DNA from: CAIUGU01 sp040080215
Lineage (GTDB): Bacteria; Pseudomonadota; Gammaproteobacteria; Steroidobacterales; Steroidobacteraceae
Length of the DNA stretch: 64,000 nt
Direction: 5' to 3'
Assembly (NCBI GenBank): GCA_040080215.1
Contig: JBEBIT010000001.1
Location: 181,942-245,941 of the forward strand
Part shown: positions 1 to 8,191 of the stretch, in pieces
Position numbering within the stretch: position 1 is the stretch's first letter
Layout of the letters: every line of letters begins with the position of its first letter
Program-made: the position numbers and the translations under genes
Notes under the pieces: generated by a model
Database searches by the model: none
Told to the model about the DNA's origin: nothing
Seen by the model: only the letters and a program-made list of their open reading frames with translations

Positions 1-2
1 TG

Positions 3-824
3 TTCCTGATCGTATTCACGGCTGTCGTCGGCATGTTGCTGGCAACACCAGGCTTGCCTCCCGTCAGCGCGCTTGTCTTCGGCACGCTGGGCATTGGCCT
101 GGCGGCGTCTGCGGCCGCTGCCATCAACCACGTGCTGGATCGCCGTTTCGACCTGCAGATGTCGCGCACTCGTTACCGGCCGATTCCCATGGGACATGTT
201 TCGGAAGGACGCGCGCTTGCCTACGCTTGCATGCTCGCGGCGCTTTCTGTTGTCGTGCTGGTCAGCCTGGTCAACTGGCTGACGGCCATCCTGACCTTCT
301 TCTCGCTGATCGGCTACGCGATCGTCTATACCTTGTGGCTGAAGCATGCGACGCCGCAGAACATCGTCATTGGTGGCGCCGCGGGCGCGGCTCCTCCGGT
401 CCTCGGCTGGGTCGCCGTGACCAACAGCATCGACCCCTATTCCCTGCTGCTGTTCCTGATCATCTTCATGTGGACGCCGCCGCACTTCTGGGCACTCGCC
501 ATTGCCCGACGCGACGAATACGCCAAGGCAGGGATTCCGATGCTGCCGGTGGTCTACAGCGTGGAGTTCACCCGCCTGCACATCCTGCTGTACACGATCC
601 TGCTCGTCCTCGTCACGATGCTGCCTTACCTGACTGGCATGAGCGGCCTCATCTACCTGGCCGGTGCATTGCTGCTGGGCGGCGCCTTCATGTACTACGC
701 CCTTGCCTTGCTGACACGGCCGACCGAGCTCCTGCCGATGAAGACGTTCGGGTTTTCCATCACTTATCTCGCCGTCCTGTTCACTGTCCTGCTCGTCGAC
801 CACTACGTGATGATCCGCATCTGA
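3..824 (+). CDS. ctaB: Protoheme IX farnesyltransferase (heme O synthase), 5' truncated by window edge
   Basis: This integral membrane prenyltransferase adds a farnesyl group to heme b to make heme o for haem-copper terminal oxidases. The frame is open from base 3, so the first part of the gene (perhaps 20-25 residues, judged from the usual ~300 aa length) lies outside the window; 273 residues are visible. The first substrate-binding region is seen as NHVLDRRFD (N-x3-D-x3-D spacing) followed by MSRTRYRPIP, and the second as RRDEYAKAGIPMLPVV. The rest is a series of hydrophobic helices, as expected for the UbiA superfamily. It ends 34 nt before a VanZ-like gene on the same strand. The ATG at 33 is an internal methionine, not the start. 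Confidence 0.95.
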   Translation, partial: FLIVFTAVVGMLLATPGLPPVSALVFGTLGIGLAASAAAAINHVLDRRFDLQMSRTRYRPIPMGHVSEGRALAYACMLAALSVVVLVSLVNWLTAILTFFSLIGYAIVYTLWLKHATPQNIVIGGAAGAAPPVLGWVAVTNSIDPYSLLLFLIIFMWTPPHFWALAIARRDEYAKAGIPMLPVVYSVEFTRLHILLYTILLVLVTMLPYLTGMSGLIYLAGALLLGGAFMYYALALLTRPTELLPMKTFGFSITYLAVLFTVLLVDHYVMIRI

Positions 825-858
825 AGCAGCCGCCTCTAATTGAGGTATCTTCGGCGGA

Positions 859-2040
859 ATGACGCCTGCGCGCTCCAAGACCCTGATTCCGTGGCTGCTG
901 CTGATCGTCGTGGCGCTGATTGCCTACGGCTCGCTGTATCCGTTCAATTTCAAGCCGGATGCCTTCGATGGAGGATTCGTCGCGGCGTTACGCGAGTTGT
1001 CCTGGGCGCGGGCGGGACGGGGCGACCGCATCTCCAACGTACTCCTCTATATTCCGCTCGGCTTCTGCCTGTTCCTGTGGTTTGAAACAGGCCAGCGACG
1101 GCTGCTCGTTGCGCTGCTGGTGGTGTCCCTCGGTGCATCGCTGTCGCTCCTCATAGAGACCGCGCAGATATTCATTTCGCCACGCGTGCCCAGCCTTACG
1201 GACCTCAGCCTCAATGCGCTTGGAACGCTCGCAGGGACAGCTGCGGGGTTCGCCTGGCGCTCGATCAGCGGGCTCATTCCCATGCCTACGGTGGGAGGGA
1301 ATCGCAGCGATCGGTCGGCGTTCGTCGTGATGCTGCTCTGGATGGGATGGCGCTTTGCGCCATTCGCGCCTCAGGTCTCCCTCGCGAAGATCAAGCTGGC
1401 GCTTGCCCCCTTGTTCGCGCCGCACTTCGAGGTAGCGACCACGTTGGGGTACCTCGCGTGCTGGCTCGTCGTGGCGCAAGCCGGGCTGACGTTGGCATCG
1501 CGCCAGGGGGGAATCGAGATGTTGCTCGGCCTGATTGCGGCCGCGCTCGTTGGCAGGCTGCTGCTTGCCGGCCAGGTATTCGTGCCGTCGGAGTTGCTGG
1601 CGCTGCTGCTGCTGTTGCCGGCGCTGGTCGTCATCAACCGCTTGTCTGCCCGTCCGCGTCGCCTCGTGATGTTCGGTGCGATCGGTGCCGTCTTCCTCTT
1701 CGAGCGGCTCGCCCCCTTCACGTTCAGCGGATCGCCGGGCGAGTTCGACCTGTGGCCCTTCCTCGGCTGGATGGATGCCGGCATGCCCGTGGACTCGCGC
1801 GGCCTGCTCGCGTTCCTGTTTTTCTGCTGTGCGTTGATATGGCTGCTCAGGGAAGCAGCGATGCCGATGGACTATGCCGTCGCTGCAGTGGTGGGCGGCG
1901 TGCTCGCGATCGAGCTGCTGCAGATGTGGCAACCCCACCAGTCTGCATCCATCACGGATCCGCTGCTTGCGCTGGGCGCCGGCCTCGTCCTCAGGCTGAT
2001 CGATCCCGCCGCACGCGGACGTCGCTTGTCGTACAGGTAG
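859..2040 (+). CDS. VanZ-like family membrane protein
   Basis: A 393-residue, strongly hydrophobic protein. The first ~125 residues match the VanZ-like family: an N-terminal helix followed by YGSLYPFNF, then ISNVLLYIPLGF and a conserved ETAQIF stretch with SLTDLSLNALG. The C-terminal half repeats some of these features (APFTF near residue 280, then IELLQMWQP and SITDPLLALGAG), so it may be a duplicated VanZ fold. VanZ of enterococci gives low-level teicoplanin resistance, but most family members have no known role and none can be assigned here. ATG at 859 is preceded by a GGCGGA-like ribosome site. It lies between ctaB and a convergent lipoprotein gene. Confidence 0.8.
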   Translation: MTPARSKTLIPWLLLIVVALIAYGSLYPFNFKPDAFDGGFVAALRELSWARAGRGDRISNVLLYIPLGFCLFLWFETGQRRLLVALLVVSLGASLSLLIETAQIFISPRVPSLTDLSLNALGTLAGTAAGFAWRSISGLIPMPTVGGNRSDRSAFVVMLLWMGWRFAPFAPQVSLAKIKLALAPLFAPHFEVATTLGYLACWLVVAQAGLTLASRQGGIEMLLGLIAAALVGRLLLAGQVFVPSELLALLLLLPALVVINRLSARPRRLVMFGAIGAVFLFERLAPFTFSGSPGEFDLWPFLGWMDAGMPVDSRGLLAFLFFCCALIWLLREAAMPMDYAVAAVVGGVLAIELLQMWQPHQSASITDPLLALGAGLVLRLIDPAARGRRLSYR

Positions 2041-2045
2041 CGACG

Positions 2046-2798
2046 CTATTCGCCGACCCGCACGCAACCACGAAGCGTGCGCCCATCCAGCACGAGGTCA
2101 GCCGTGTAGGCAAAGTACTCGCCCGACATCGAGTCGCTGCAAGGGCTGTTGGTGACCGTGATCCCAAGGGTCTTGTCGCCGCTCGCCCCGCGATAGGTCA
2201 CCGACCCTTCCGCATCCTGGGTTTCCTGGACAGAGTACTTCGAAGGAGCGGGCTCGCCGGGCTTGCGCAGCAACAACTGGTCGCTGTCGATTTCGACCGA
2301 CCAGAATGGTTCGTTGCCGCGGGCGAGCACCCGATACGCAGGTATTGCCGCAGCACAACCGCCTCCTTCGGTCGGAACTCCTGCATACAGAAGTTCCTCG
2401 ATCACAAACGCCTGCTTGAACGAAGGCGGAATGGTGGTGCCAGGGGGGGAGGCGATTCGCTCGCCGCGCAATTCAACGAAAAGTGGCGCCTGCGGTTCGC
2501 CCGCGAGCTTTGCATAAGTCTCATCCAGCAGCTGGTCATCCTGCTGGACGAGCCAGAGATCTTCGGTCTGCCCGCACAACCGCAATACCCGGGTGTCCGC
2601 AGTCAACGCGACGGTGCCACGCTTGATTGCCAGACTGGATTCCGCGTCTGCTGGAGTCGGTGTGGCAACAGGAGCCGGTGCGACTGCGGGCGTTGTTGAT
2701 GCTGCCTCGGGTGGAGTGGCCTGCCGCTGGCACCCTGCGGCTGCAGCCATCGAAGCCAGTACGAGCAACGCACCTGCATGGCGGAAACGTGTGTTCAA
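2046..2798 (-). CDS. COG3650-type predicted lipoprotein
   Basis: A 250-residue exported lipoprotein. The N-terminus has a signal peptide with lipobox AAAG-C, placing the lipidated cysteine at residue 23, then an Ala/Pro/Thr-rich linker to about residue 55. The folded part contains a first domain (residues ~60-150) with two cysteines and a second with the ARGNEPFW motif near residues 159-166, which marks the COG3650 family of uncharacterised envelope proteins. The ending DGRTLRGCVRVGE also fits that family. Function is unknown. It is convergent with the VanZ-like gene (5 nt apart) and divergent from uvrD, sharing a 91-nt promoter region with it. Confidence 0.8.
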   Translation of the reverse strand: MNTRFRHAGALLVLASMAAAAGCQRQATPPEAASTTPAVAPAPVATPTPADAESSLAIKRGTVALTADTRVLRLCGQTEDLWLVQQDDQLLDETYAKLAGEPQAPLFVELRGERIASPPGTTIPPSFKQAFVIEELLYAGVPTEGGGCAAAIPAYRVLARGNEPFWSVEIDSDQLLLRKPGEPAPSKYSVQETQDAEGSVTYRGASGDKTLGITVTNSPCSDSMSGEYFAYTADLVLDGRTLRGCVRVGE

Positions 2799-2889
2799 GT
2801 CCCGATCCTCGACCCGCTTGTACGTAAAGCGTACCAGAGGACGACCCGTCCATCTGCGCTACAATCGCGCCCCCACACTGGACTAACTC

Positions 2890-5043
2890 ATGGACCTATC
2901 GCCACTGCTTGATTCCCTGAATGACGCACAGCGCCAGGCAGTCGCGGCACCGCTCAAGCCCACGCTCGTGCTGGCGGGCGCCGGCAGCGGCAAGACGCGG
3001 GTCCTGACGCATCGCGTCGCGTGGCTCGTACAGGTCGAGAACGTCTCGCCGCACAGCATCCTTGCGGTGACTTTCACCAACAAGGCGGCGGGAGAAATGC
3101 GCGGTCGCATCGAAGCCATGCTCGGTCTCCCGGCTGCGCCTCTGTGGGTGGGGACGTTCCATGGCATTGCGCACCGGCTGCTGCGGATGCATTGGCGGGA
3201 GGCAGGTTTGCCGCAGGCGTTCCAGATCCTCGACGCTGAAGACCAGCAGCGGTCCGTCCGCAAGCTGATCAAGGGGCTGAACCTGGATGAGGCGCGCTGG
3301 GTTCCCAAGGAAGTGACCTGGTTCATCAATGCGCAGAAGGACGAGGGATTGCGGCCCAAGCACCTCAAGGCCGAGGGCGATCCGACGCGCGAACAGCTGA
3401 TCCGTCTGTACGCTGCCTATCAGGAATCCTCAGATCGCGCCGGCACCATCGACTTTGCAGAACTGCTCCTGCGCGTCTACGAACTGTGGCGGGACAACCC
3501 GGATCTCGCGGCTCACTACCGCGCGCGCTTTCGCCATGTCCTCGTCGACGAATTCCAGGACACCAATACGGTCCAGTACAAGTGGCTCAAGGAAGTCACT
3601 GGCACCACGGGCGTGCCGTTCGTCGTGGGCGACGACGACCAGTCGATCTACGGCTGGCGTGGCGCCAAGATCGAGAACCTGCACCAGTTCCGCCGCGATT
3701 ATCCGGAAGTGCAGATGTTCCGGCTGGAGCAGAACTACCGCTCGACGGGCAATATCCTTGCCGCGGCCAACGGGCTGATCTCCCAGAACAGCGGGCGCCT
3801 CGGCAAGAACCTGTGGACGAGCGGTGACAAGGGCGAACCCGTTCGTCTGTACTCCGCATACAACGAGCGGGACGAAGCCAACTTCGTCGTGGAGCGTATT
3901 CGCGAGTGGACCTCAAAGGGCGGCAACCGGCGCGAGTGCGCGATTCTCTATCGCTCGAACGCCCAGTCGCGTGCCTTCGAAGAGGCGATGCTGGCGGCGC
4001 GCATGCCCTATCGCGTCTATGGTGGATTGCGGTACTTCGAACGGGCGGAAATCAAGGACGCGCTCGCGTACCTGCGCCTGATCTTCAATCGTGCGGACGA
4101 TGCGTCTTTCGAGCGGGTGGTCAATTTGCCGACACGCGGCATCGGCAACAAGACGCTCGACATGATCCGCGACTATGCCCGCGCCAATGCATGTCCGCTC
4201 TGGCAAGCGGCCGGCGCCACGATACCGGAGCTCGGAGCAAAGGCGGGCACCAGCCTGCATGCGTTCCTTGCGTTGATAGAACGGCTGGACAGGGAAACGC
4301 AGGGCATGGCCCTGCATGACCAGGTCGATCGCGTCATCGAGCAGAGCGGTGTCATCGCCCATCACCAGAAGGAGAAAGGCGAGCGCGGCGAGGCGCGGGT
4401 GGAGAACCTCGAGGAACTGGTTTCTGCGGCGCGTGGCTTCGATACGGATGAGACGGGTGACATGTCCCCGCTCGCGGCTTTCCTGTCGCATGCGGTGCTC
4501 GAATCCGGCGAGGGCCAGGCGGATCAGTGGGAAGACAGCGTGCAGATGATGACGCTGCATTCGGCCAAAGGGCTCGAGTTTCCGATCGTGTTTCTCTGCG
4601 GGCTCGAAGAGGGCTTGTTTCCGCACCAGCGCTCGGCAACGGACCCGGCTCGTCTCGAAGAGGAGCGCCGTCTTTGCTACGTGGGACTCACCCGCGCGAT
4701 GCAGAAGCTGTACCTGACGTACGCCGAGCAGCGCAGGCTCCATGGCGTGGACAGCTATGGGTCGCCGTCGCGCTTCATTCGCGAGCTACCCGCGGAGACG
4801 CTGGAAGAAGTCCGGCCGCGGATACAGGTGTCGCGCCCTGTCTTTGTTCCGCGCAAGCCCATGATGGAGGAGGAGCCGGTCGCCGGGGTCAGGCTGGGAC
4901 AGCGCGTTCGCCATGGCAAGTTCGGCGATGGCATCGTCCTGGAACTGGAGGGACAGGGTAGTCACGCCCGGGTCCACGTGAACTTCGAGCGGCAGGGGGC
5001 CAAGTGGCTGATGCTTGCGTACGCCAACCTGGAAACGCTCTGA
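2890..5043 (+). CDS. uvrD: DNA helicase II (UvrD)
   Basis: A 3'-5' superfamily 1A helicase that acts in methyl-directed mismatch repair and nucleotide-excision repair and clears RecA filaments. It has 717 residues, close to the 720 of the E. coli protein. Seen in order: the N-terminal Q-motif LNDAQRQAV, Walker A AGAGSGKT at residues 29-36, motif Ia TFTNKAA, motif II DEFQD, motif III DDDQSIYGWRGA, QNYRST (motif IV), the VQMMTLHSAKGLEF motif V region and the YVGLTRA motif VI. The C-terminal segment ends with the VRHGKFGDG element found in UvrD. It is transcribed away from the COG3650 lipoprotein gene; a TACAAT hexamer at 2860-2865 could be its -10 box. No LexA box is obvious. Confidence 0.98.
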   Translation: MDLSPLLDSLNDAQRQAVAAPLKPTLVLAGAGSGKTRVLTHRVAWLVQVENVSPHSILAVTFTNKAAGEMRGRIEAMLGLPAAPLWVGTFHGIAHRLLRMHWREAGLPQAFQILDAEDQQRSVRKLIKGLNLDEARWVPKEVTWFINAQKDEGLRPKHLKAEGDPTREQLIRLYAAYQESSDRAGTIDFAELLLRVYELWRDNPDLAAHYRARFRHVLVDEFQDTNTVQYKWLKEVTGTTGVPFVVGDDDQSIYGWRGAKIENLHQFRRDYPEVQMFRLEQNYRSTGNILAAANGLISQNSGRLGKNLWTSGDKGEPVRLYSAYNERDEANFVVERIREWTSKGGNRRECAILYRSNAQSRAFEEAMLAARMPYRVYGGLRYFERAEIKDALAYLRLIFNRADDASFERVVNLPTRGIGNKTLDMIRDYARANACPLWQAAGATIPELGAKAGTSLHAFLALIERLDRETQGMALHDQVDRVIEQSGVIAHHQKEKGERGEARVENLEELVSAARGFDTDETGDMSPLAAFLSHAVLESGEGQADQWEDSVQMMTLHSAKGLEFPIVFLCGLEEGLFPHQRSATDPARLEEERRLCYVGLTRAMQKLYLTYAEQRRLHGVDSYGSPSRFIRELPAETLEEVRPRIQVSRPVFVPRKPMMEEEPVAGVRLGQRVRHGKFGDGIVLELEGQGSHARVHVNFERQGAKWLMLAYANLETL

Positions 5044-5178
5044 GAGCGGGAGCGCGGGTCGCTCCGGATCATGCCGGCGGCGCGTTCTTCGGGACTTCGG
5101 TTACAATGCGTTGCAACAAGGCCGTTCGCTCGACAAGCGACGAATAGAGCGCCGGCGGGGCCCTACAGGCAGGCAGCA

Positions 5179-6567
5179 GTGAAAATCATCATTCTCGGCG
5201 CGGGTCAGGTCGGCAAGACGGCAGCGCATCATCTGGCGCGCGAGGAAGCGAACGAGGTCACTGTCGTTGACCAGAATGACGAACTCCTGCGCGACCTGCA
5301 GGACCGTCTCGATATCCGCACCGTGGTGGGCAATGCCGCCTATCCGGGAACGCTTGGTGCGGCCGGTGCCGAGGATGCAGACGTCATCATCGCGCTGACG
5401 AACAGCGACGAAGTGAACATGGTCGCCTGCCAGGTTGTCTGGAAGCTGTTCAACAAGGACGCGACCCGCATCGCCCGCATCCGGTCGGGGGATTACATCC
5501 AGCACTCAGGCCTCTTCACGGACGAGGATCGCGCCTTCGCCGTCGACGTCACCATCAGTCCCGAACAGCTTGTGACTGAGCATGTCGCGCGGCTGATCCG
5601 CTACCCCGGCGCGCTGCAGGTACTCGACTTCGCGGACGGCAAGGTCCGCCTGGTGGGTGTGCGCGCGCTGAAGGGAGGCCTGCTGGTCGGGCAGAAGCTG
5701 TCGACGCTTCGGGAGCACATTCCCGGAACCGATGCACGCGTCGCCGCGATCTATCGCGGCGGGCAGAGCATCAAGCCGGAAGGCAAGACCGTCATTGAGC
5801 ACGGCGACGAGGTGTTCTTCCTGGCGGCGCGCAAGGATATCCGGCTCGTCATGAATGAAATGCAGCGGCTCGAAGATCCAGTGCGACGCATCGTCATCGC
5901 AGGCGGCGGCAATATCGGCTTCAGGCTCGCACAGCTGCTCGAGAAGGAGAACCAGGTCAAGCTGATCGAGCGCGATTTCAAGCGCGCGCGGCGCATTTCG
6001 GAGCAGCTGGCCAATACGATCGTGCTGAACGGCGATGCCGCAGACGAGGAATTGCTGCTCGAGGAAAACATCGACTCGTCGGACGTGTTCGTCGGCCTGA
6101 CGAATTCCGAGGAAGCGAACATCCTGTCGGCCATGCTGGCCAAGCGGCTCGGCTGCCACAAGGTCATGGCGCTCATCAACCGTCCGGCCTATGCGGAACT
6201 GATGGAGAACGGGCCGCTCGACGTGGCGCTGTCCCCGCAGATGGTCACGATCGGATCGCTCCTGGCGCACGTTCGCAGGGGCGATGTCGTCAGGGTGCAT
6301 TCGCTGCGCCGGGGCGCGGCGGAAGCCATCGAGGCGATTGCCCACGGCATCCAGGGGGAGAGCCGCGTCATCGGCCGCCGCATCGAGGACATCGCAATGC
6401 CGGATGGCGCCACCATCGGCGCCGTGGTCAGAGGTGACGAGGTCATCATTGCCCATCACGACACCGTGATCGAGCGCGACGATCACGTCATCATGTTCCT
6501 GACTGATCGACGACACGTGGAAGCCGTCGAGCGCCTCTTCGAGGTGCCAAAGCGGTGGCGGGGCTGA
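5179..6567 (+). CDS. trkA: Trk potassium uptake protein TrkA
   Basis: The cytoplasmic NAD-binding regulatory subunit of the TrkAH potassium importer. I chose GTG at 5179, preceded by an AGGCAG ribosome site, giving 462 residues (E. coli 458); an upstream ATG at 5071 would add 36 residues that do not resemble the family. Two RCK units are visible. The first begins with VKIIILGAGQVGKT, a Rossmann glycine motif at residues 7-12, and the second with RRIVIAGGGNIGFRLAQLLE near residue 237. Each Rossmann part is followed by a TrkA-C domain. It lies 19 nt upstream of trkH, so the regulator and pore are co-transcribed. Confidence 0.97.
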   Translation: MKIIILGAGQVGKTAAHHLAREEANEVTVVDQNDELLRDLQDRLDIRTVVGNAAYPGTLGAAGAEDADVIIALTNSDEVNMVACQVVWKLFNKDATRIARIRSGDYIQHSGLFTDEDRAFAVDVTISPEQLVTEHVARLIRYPGALQVLDFADGKVRLVGVRALKGGLLVGQKLSTLREHIPGTDARVAAIYRGGQSIKPEGKTVIEHGDEVFFLAARKDIRLVMNEMQRLEDPVRRIVIAGGGNIGFRLAQLLEKENQVKLIERDFKRARRISEQLANTIVLNGDAADEELLLEENIDSSDVFVGLTNSEEANILSAMLAKRLGCHKVMALINRPAYAELMENGPLDVALSPQMVTIGSLLAHVRRGDVVRVHSLRRGAAEAIEAIAHGIQGESRVIGRRIEDIAMPDGATIGAVVRGDEVIIAHHDTVIERDDHVIMFLTDRRHVEAVERLFEVPKRWRG

Positions 6568-6586
6568 TGCTCAAGCGGGTTGTCGC

Positions 6587-8038
6587 ATGAATCTCGCCGT
6601 CGTCCAGCGAATTCTCGGGCTGTTGCTGATGATATTCAGCGTGACAATGCTGCCCCCCGTGGCGGTCTCCCTCTATTTCCAGGACGGCAACTGGGATCCT
6701 TTCCTGAACTCGTTCATGGCGTTGCTCGCGGTGGGCGCCTTGATCTGGTGGCCGGTGCGGGATCGTCACCGCGACTTGCGGCTACGCGACGGATTTCTGG
6801 TGGTTGCACTGTTCTGGGTAGTGCTTGGCATTGCCGGCGCCGCGCCGCTGGTGCTGTCGGATCGTCCGGACATGACGTTGACGGATGCGGTCTTTGAAGC
6901 CGTATCGGGGTTCACGACGACTGGCGCGACGGTGCTGACCGGTCTCGATACGCTGCCGCAATCGGTGCTGTACTACCGCCAGCAGATCTGCTGGTTCGGC
7001 GGCATCGGCATGGTCGTGCTCGCGGTCGCACTGCTGCCTATGCTTGGCGTCGGCGGCATGCAATTGCTCAAGGCCGAAACGCCGGGTCCGGTAAAGGACG
7101 CCAAGCTCACGCCGCGAATCACTGAAACGGCAAAGGCACTCTGGCTCATCTATGTCGCGATTACCGTGGCATGCGCGCTGGCTTACTGGGCGGCGGGGAT
7201 GACGTTGTTCGATGCCATCGGACACAGCTTCGCGACGCTGTCGACGGCAGGGTATTCGACGCACGATGCGAGCCTCGCCTACTTCAACAGCACCACCATC
7301 GAGATGATCGCGGTTTTCTTCATGTTCCTGGGCGGGATGAACTTCTCGCTGCACTTCACGGCATGGCGACACAAGCGGTTAAGCGATTACTGGCGTGATC
7401 CTGAATGGCGTGTCTATGCGGGCATCCTCGCGACCAGCGTCTTTCTGTGCACGATCACGCTGTGGCTGTCCGGCTACAAGTCGGGGCCCGGCGAGGCGCT
7501 CCGCGTATCGCTGGTACATGCGGTTTCTGTACAGACGAGCACCGGCTTCACCACTGACAATTTTGCACTGTGGCCGGGTGCTCTGCCCCTCATCCTGGTA
7601 CTCACGATGTTCATCGGGGGTTGTGCAGGATCGACCGGCGGCGGCATGAAGGTGGTCCGGTGGTTGATGATCTGGAAGCAAGGCAGCCGGGAGGTCTTCA
7701 AGCTTGTACACCCGAGCGCCGAAATGCCCGTGAAGCTCGGCAATAAGGCCCTCGAGTGGCGCGTGATCGACGGCATCTGGGGCTTCTTTGCCGTGTATGT
7801 CGTCAGCTTCGGGGTCCTGATGGTGCTGTTCATGGCAACGGGCGAAGATCAGGTAACCGCGTTTTCCGCAATTGCAACGTGCATGAACAACGTCGGTCCC
7901 GGACTCGGTGACGTGGCCTCCAACTTCACGTCGATCAGCGCGCCTGGAAAGTGGATCGCCATCCTCGCGATGCTGCTCGGGCGCCTGGAAGTGTTCCCAT
8001 TGCTGGTACTGATAACACCGACGTTCTGGCGCAAATAG
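6587..8038 (+). CDS. trkH: Trk potassium uptake protein TrkH
   Basis: The inner-membrane potassium-translocating subunit that works with TrkA. The 483-residue protein matches the E. coli length and has the TrkH/TrkG/KtrB plan of four membrane-pore-membrane repeats. The pore loops are visible as SGFTTTGATVL, LSTAGYSTHD, QTSTGFTTDNF and MNNVGPGLG; the glycine in each is the expected selectivity-filter residue. The segment GGCAGSTGGGMKVVRW is typical of TrkH. It follows trkA by 19 nt and is closed by a strong intrinsic terminator at 8045-8072. Confidence 0.97.
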   Translation: MNLAVVQRILGLLLMIFSVTMLPPVAVSLYFQDGNWDPFLNSFMALLAVGALIWWPVRDRHRDLRLRDGFLVVALFWVVLGIAGAAPLVLSDRPDMTLTDAVFEAVSGFTTTGATVLTGLDTLPQSVLYYRQQICWFGGIGMVVLAVALLPMLGVGGMQLLKAETPGPVKDAKLTPRITETAKALWLIYVAITVACALAYWAAGMTLFDAIGHSFATLSTAGYSTHDASLAYFNSTTIEMIAVFFMFLGGMNFSLHFTAWRHKRLSDYWRDPEWRVYAGILATSVFLCTITLWLSGYKSGPGEALRVSLVHAVSVQTSTGFTTDNFALWPGALPLILVLTMFIGGCAGSTGGGMKVVRWLMIWKQGSREVFKLVHPSAEMPVKLGNKALEWRVIDGIWGFFAVYVVSFGVLMVLFMATGEDQVTAFSAIATCMNNVGPGLGDVASNFTSISAPGKWIAILAMLLGRLEVFPLLVLITPTFWRK

Positions 8039-8044
8039 CAGACA

Positions 8045-8072
8045 GGCGCTGACAGGCGGTCAGCGCCCTTTT
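8045..8072 (+). terminator. Intrinsic terminator after trkAH
   Basis: A perfect 9-bp stem (GGCGCTGAC with GTCAGCGCC) closes on a 5-nt loop AGGCG and is followed by CTTTT. It begins 7 nt after the trkH stop codon, as expected for a rho-independent terminator, and separates the trk operon from mrcB. Confidence 0.85.
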
Positions 8073-8191
8073 ACCTTGCCAGCACGCGATGGGGTGACCC
8101 ACAATTGCACGATGACTAGCGGCCCGCTCCTTGTTGCGCGCCACCTTCGTGCCCGCCCCTGCGACCGCTCCAACCGGACAGGACAGCTTGA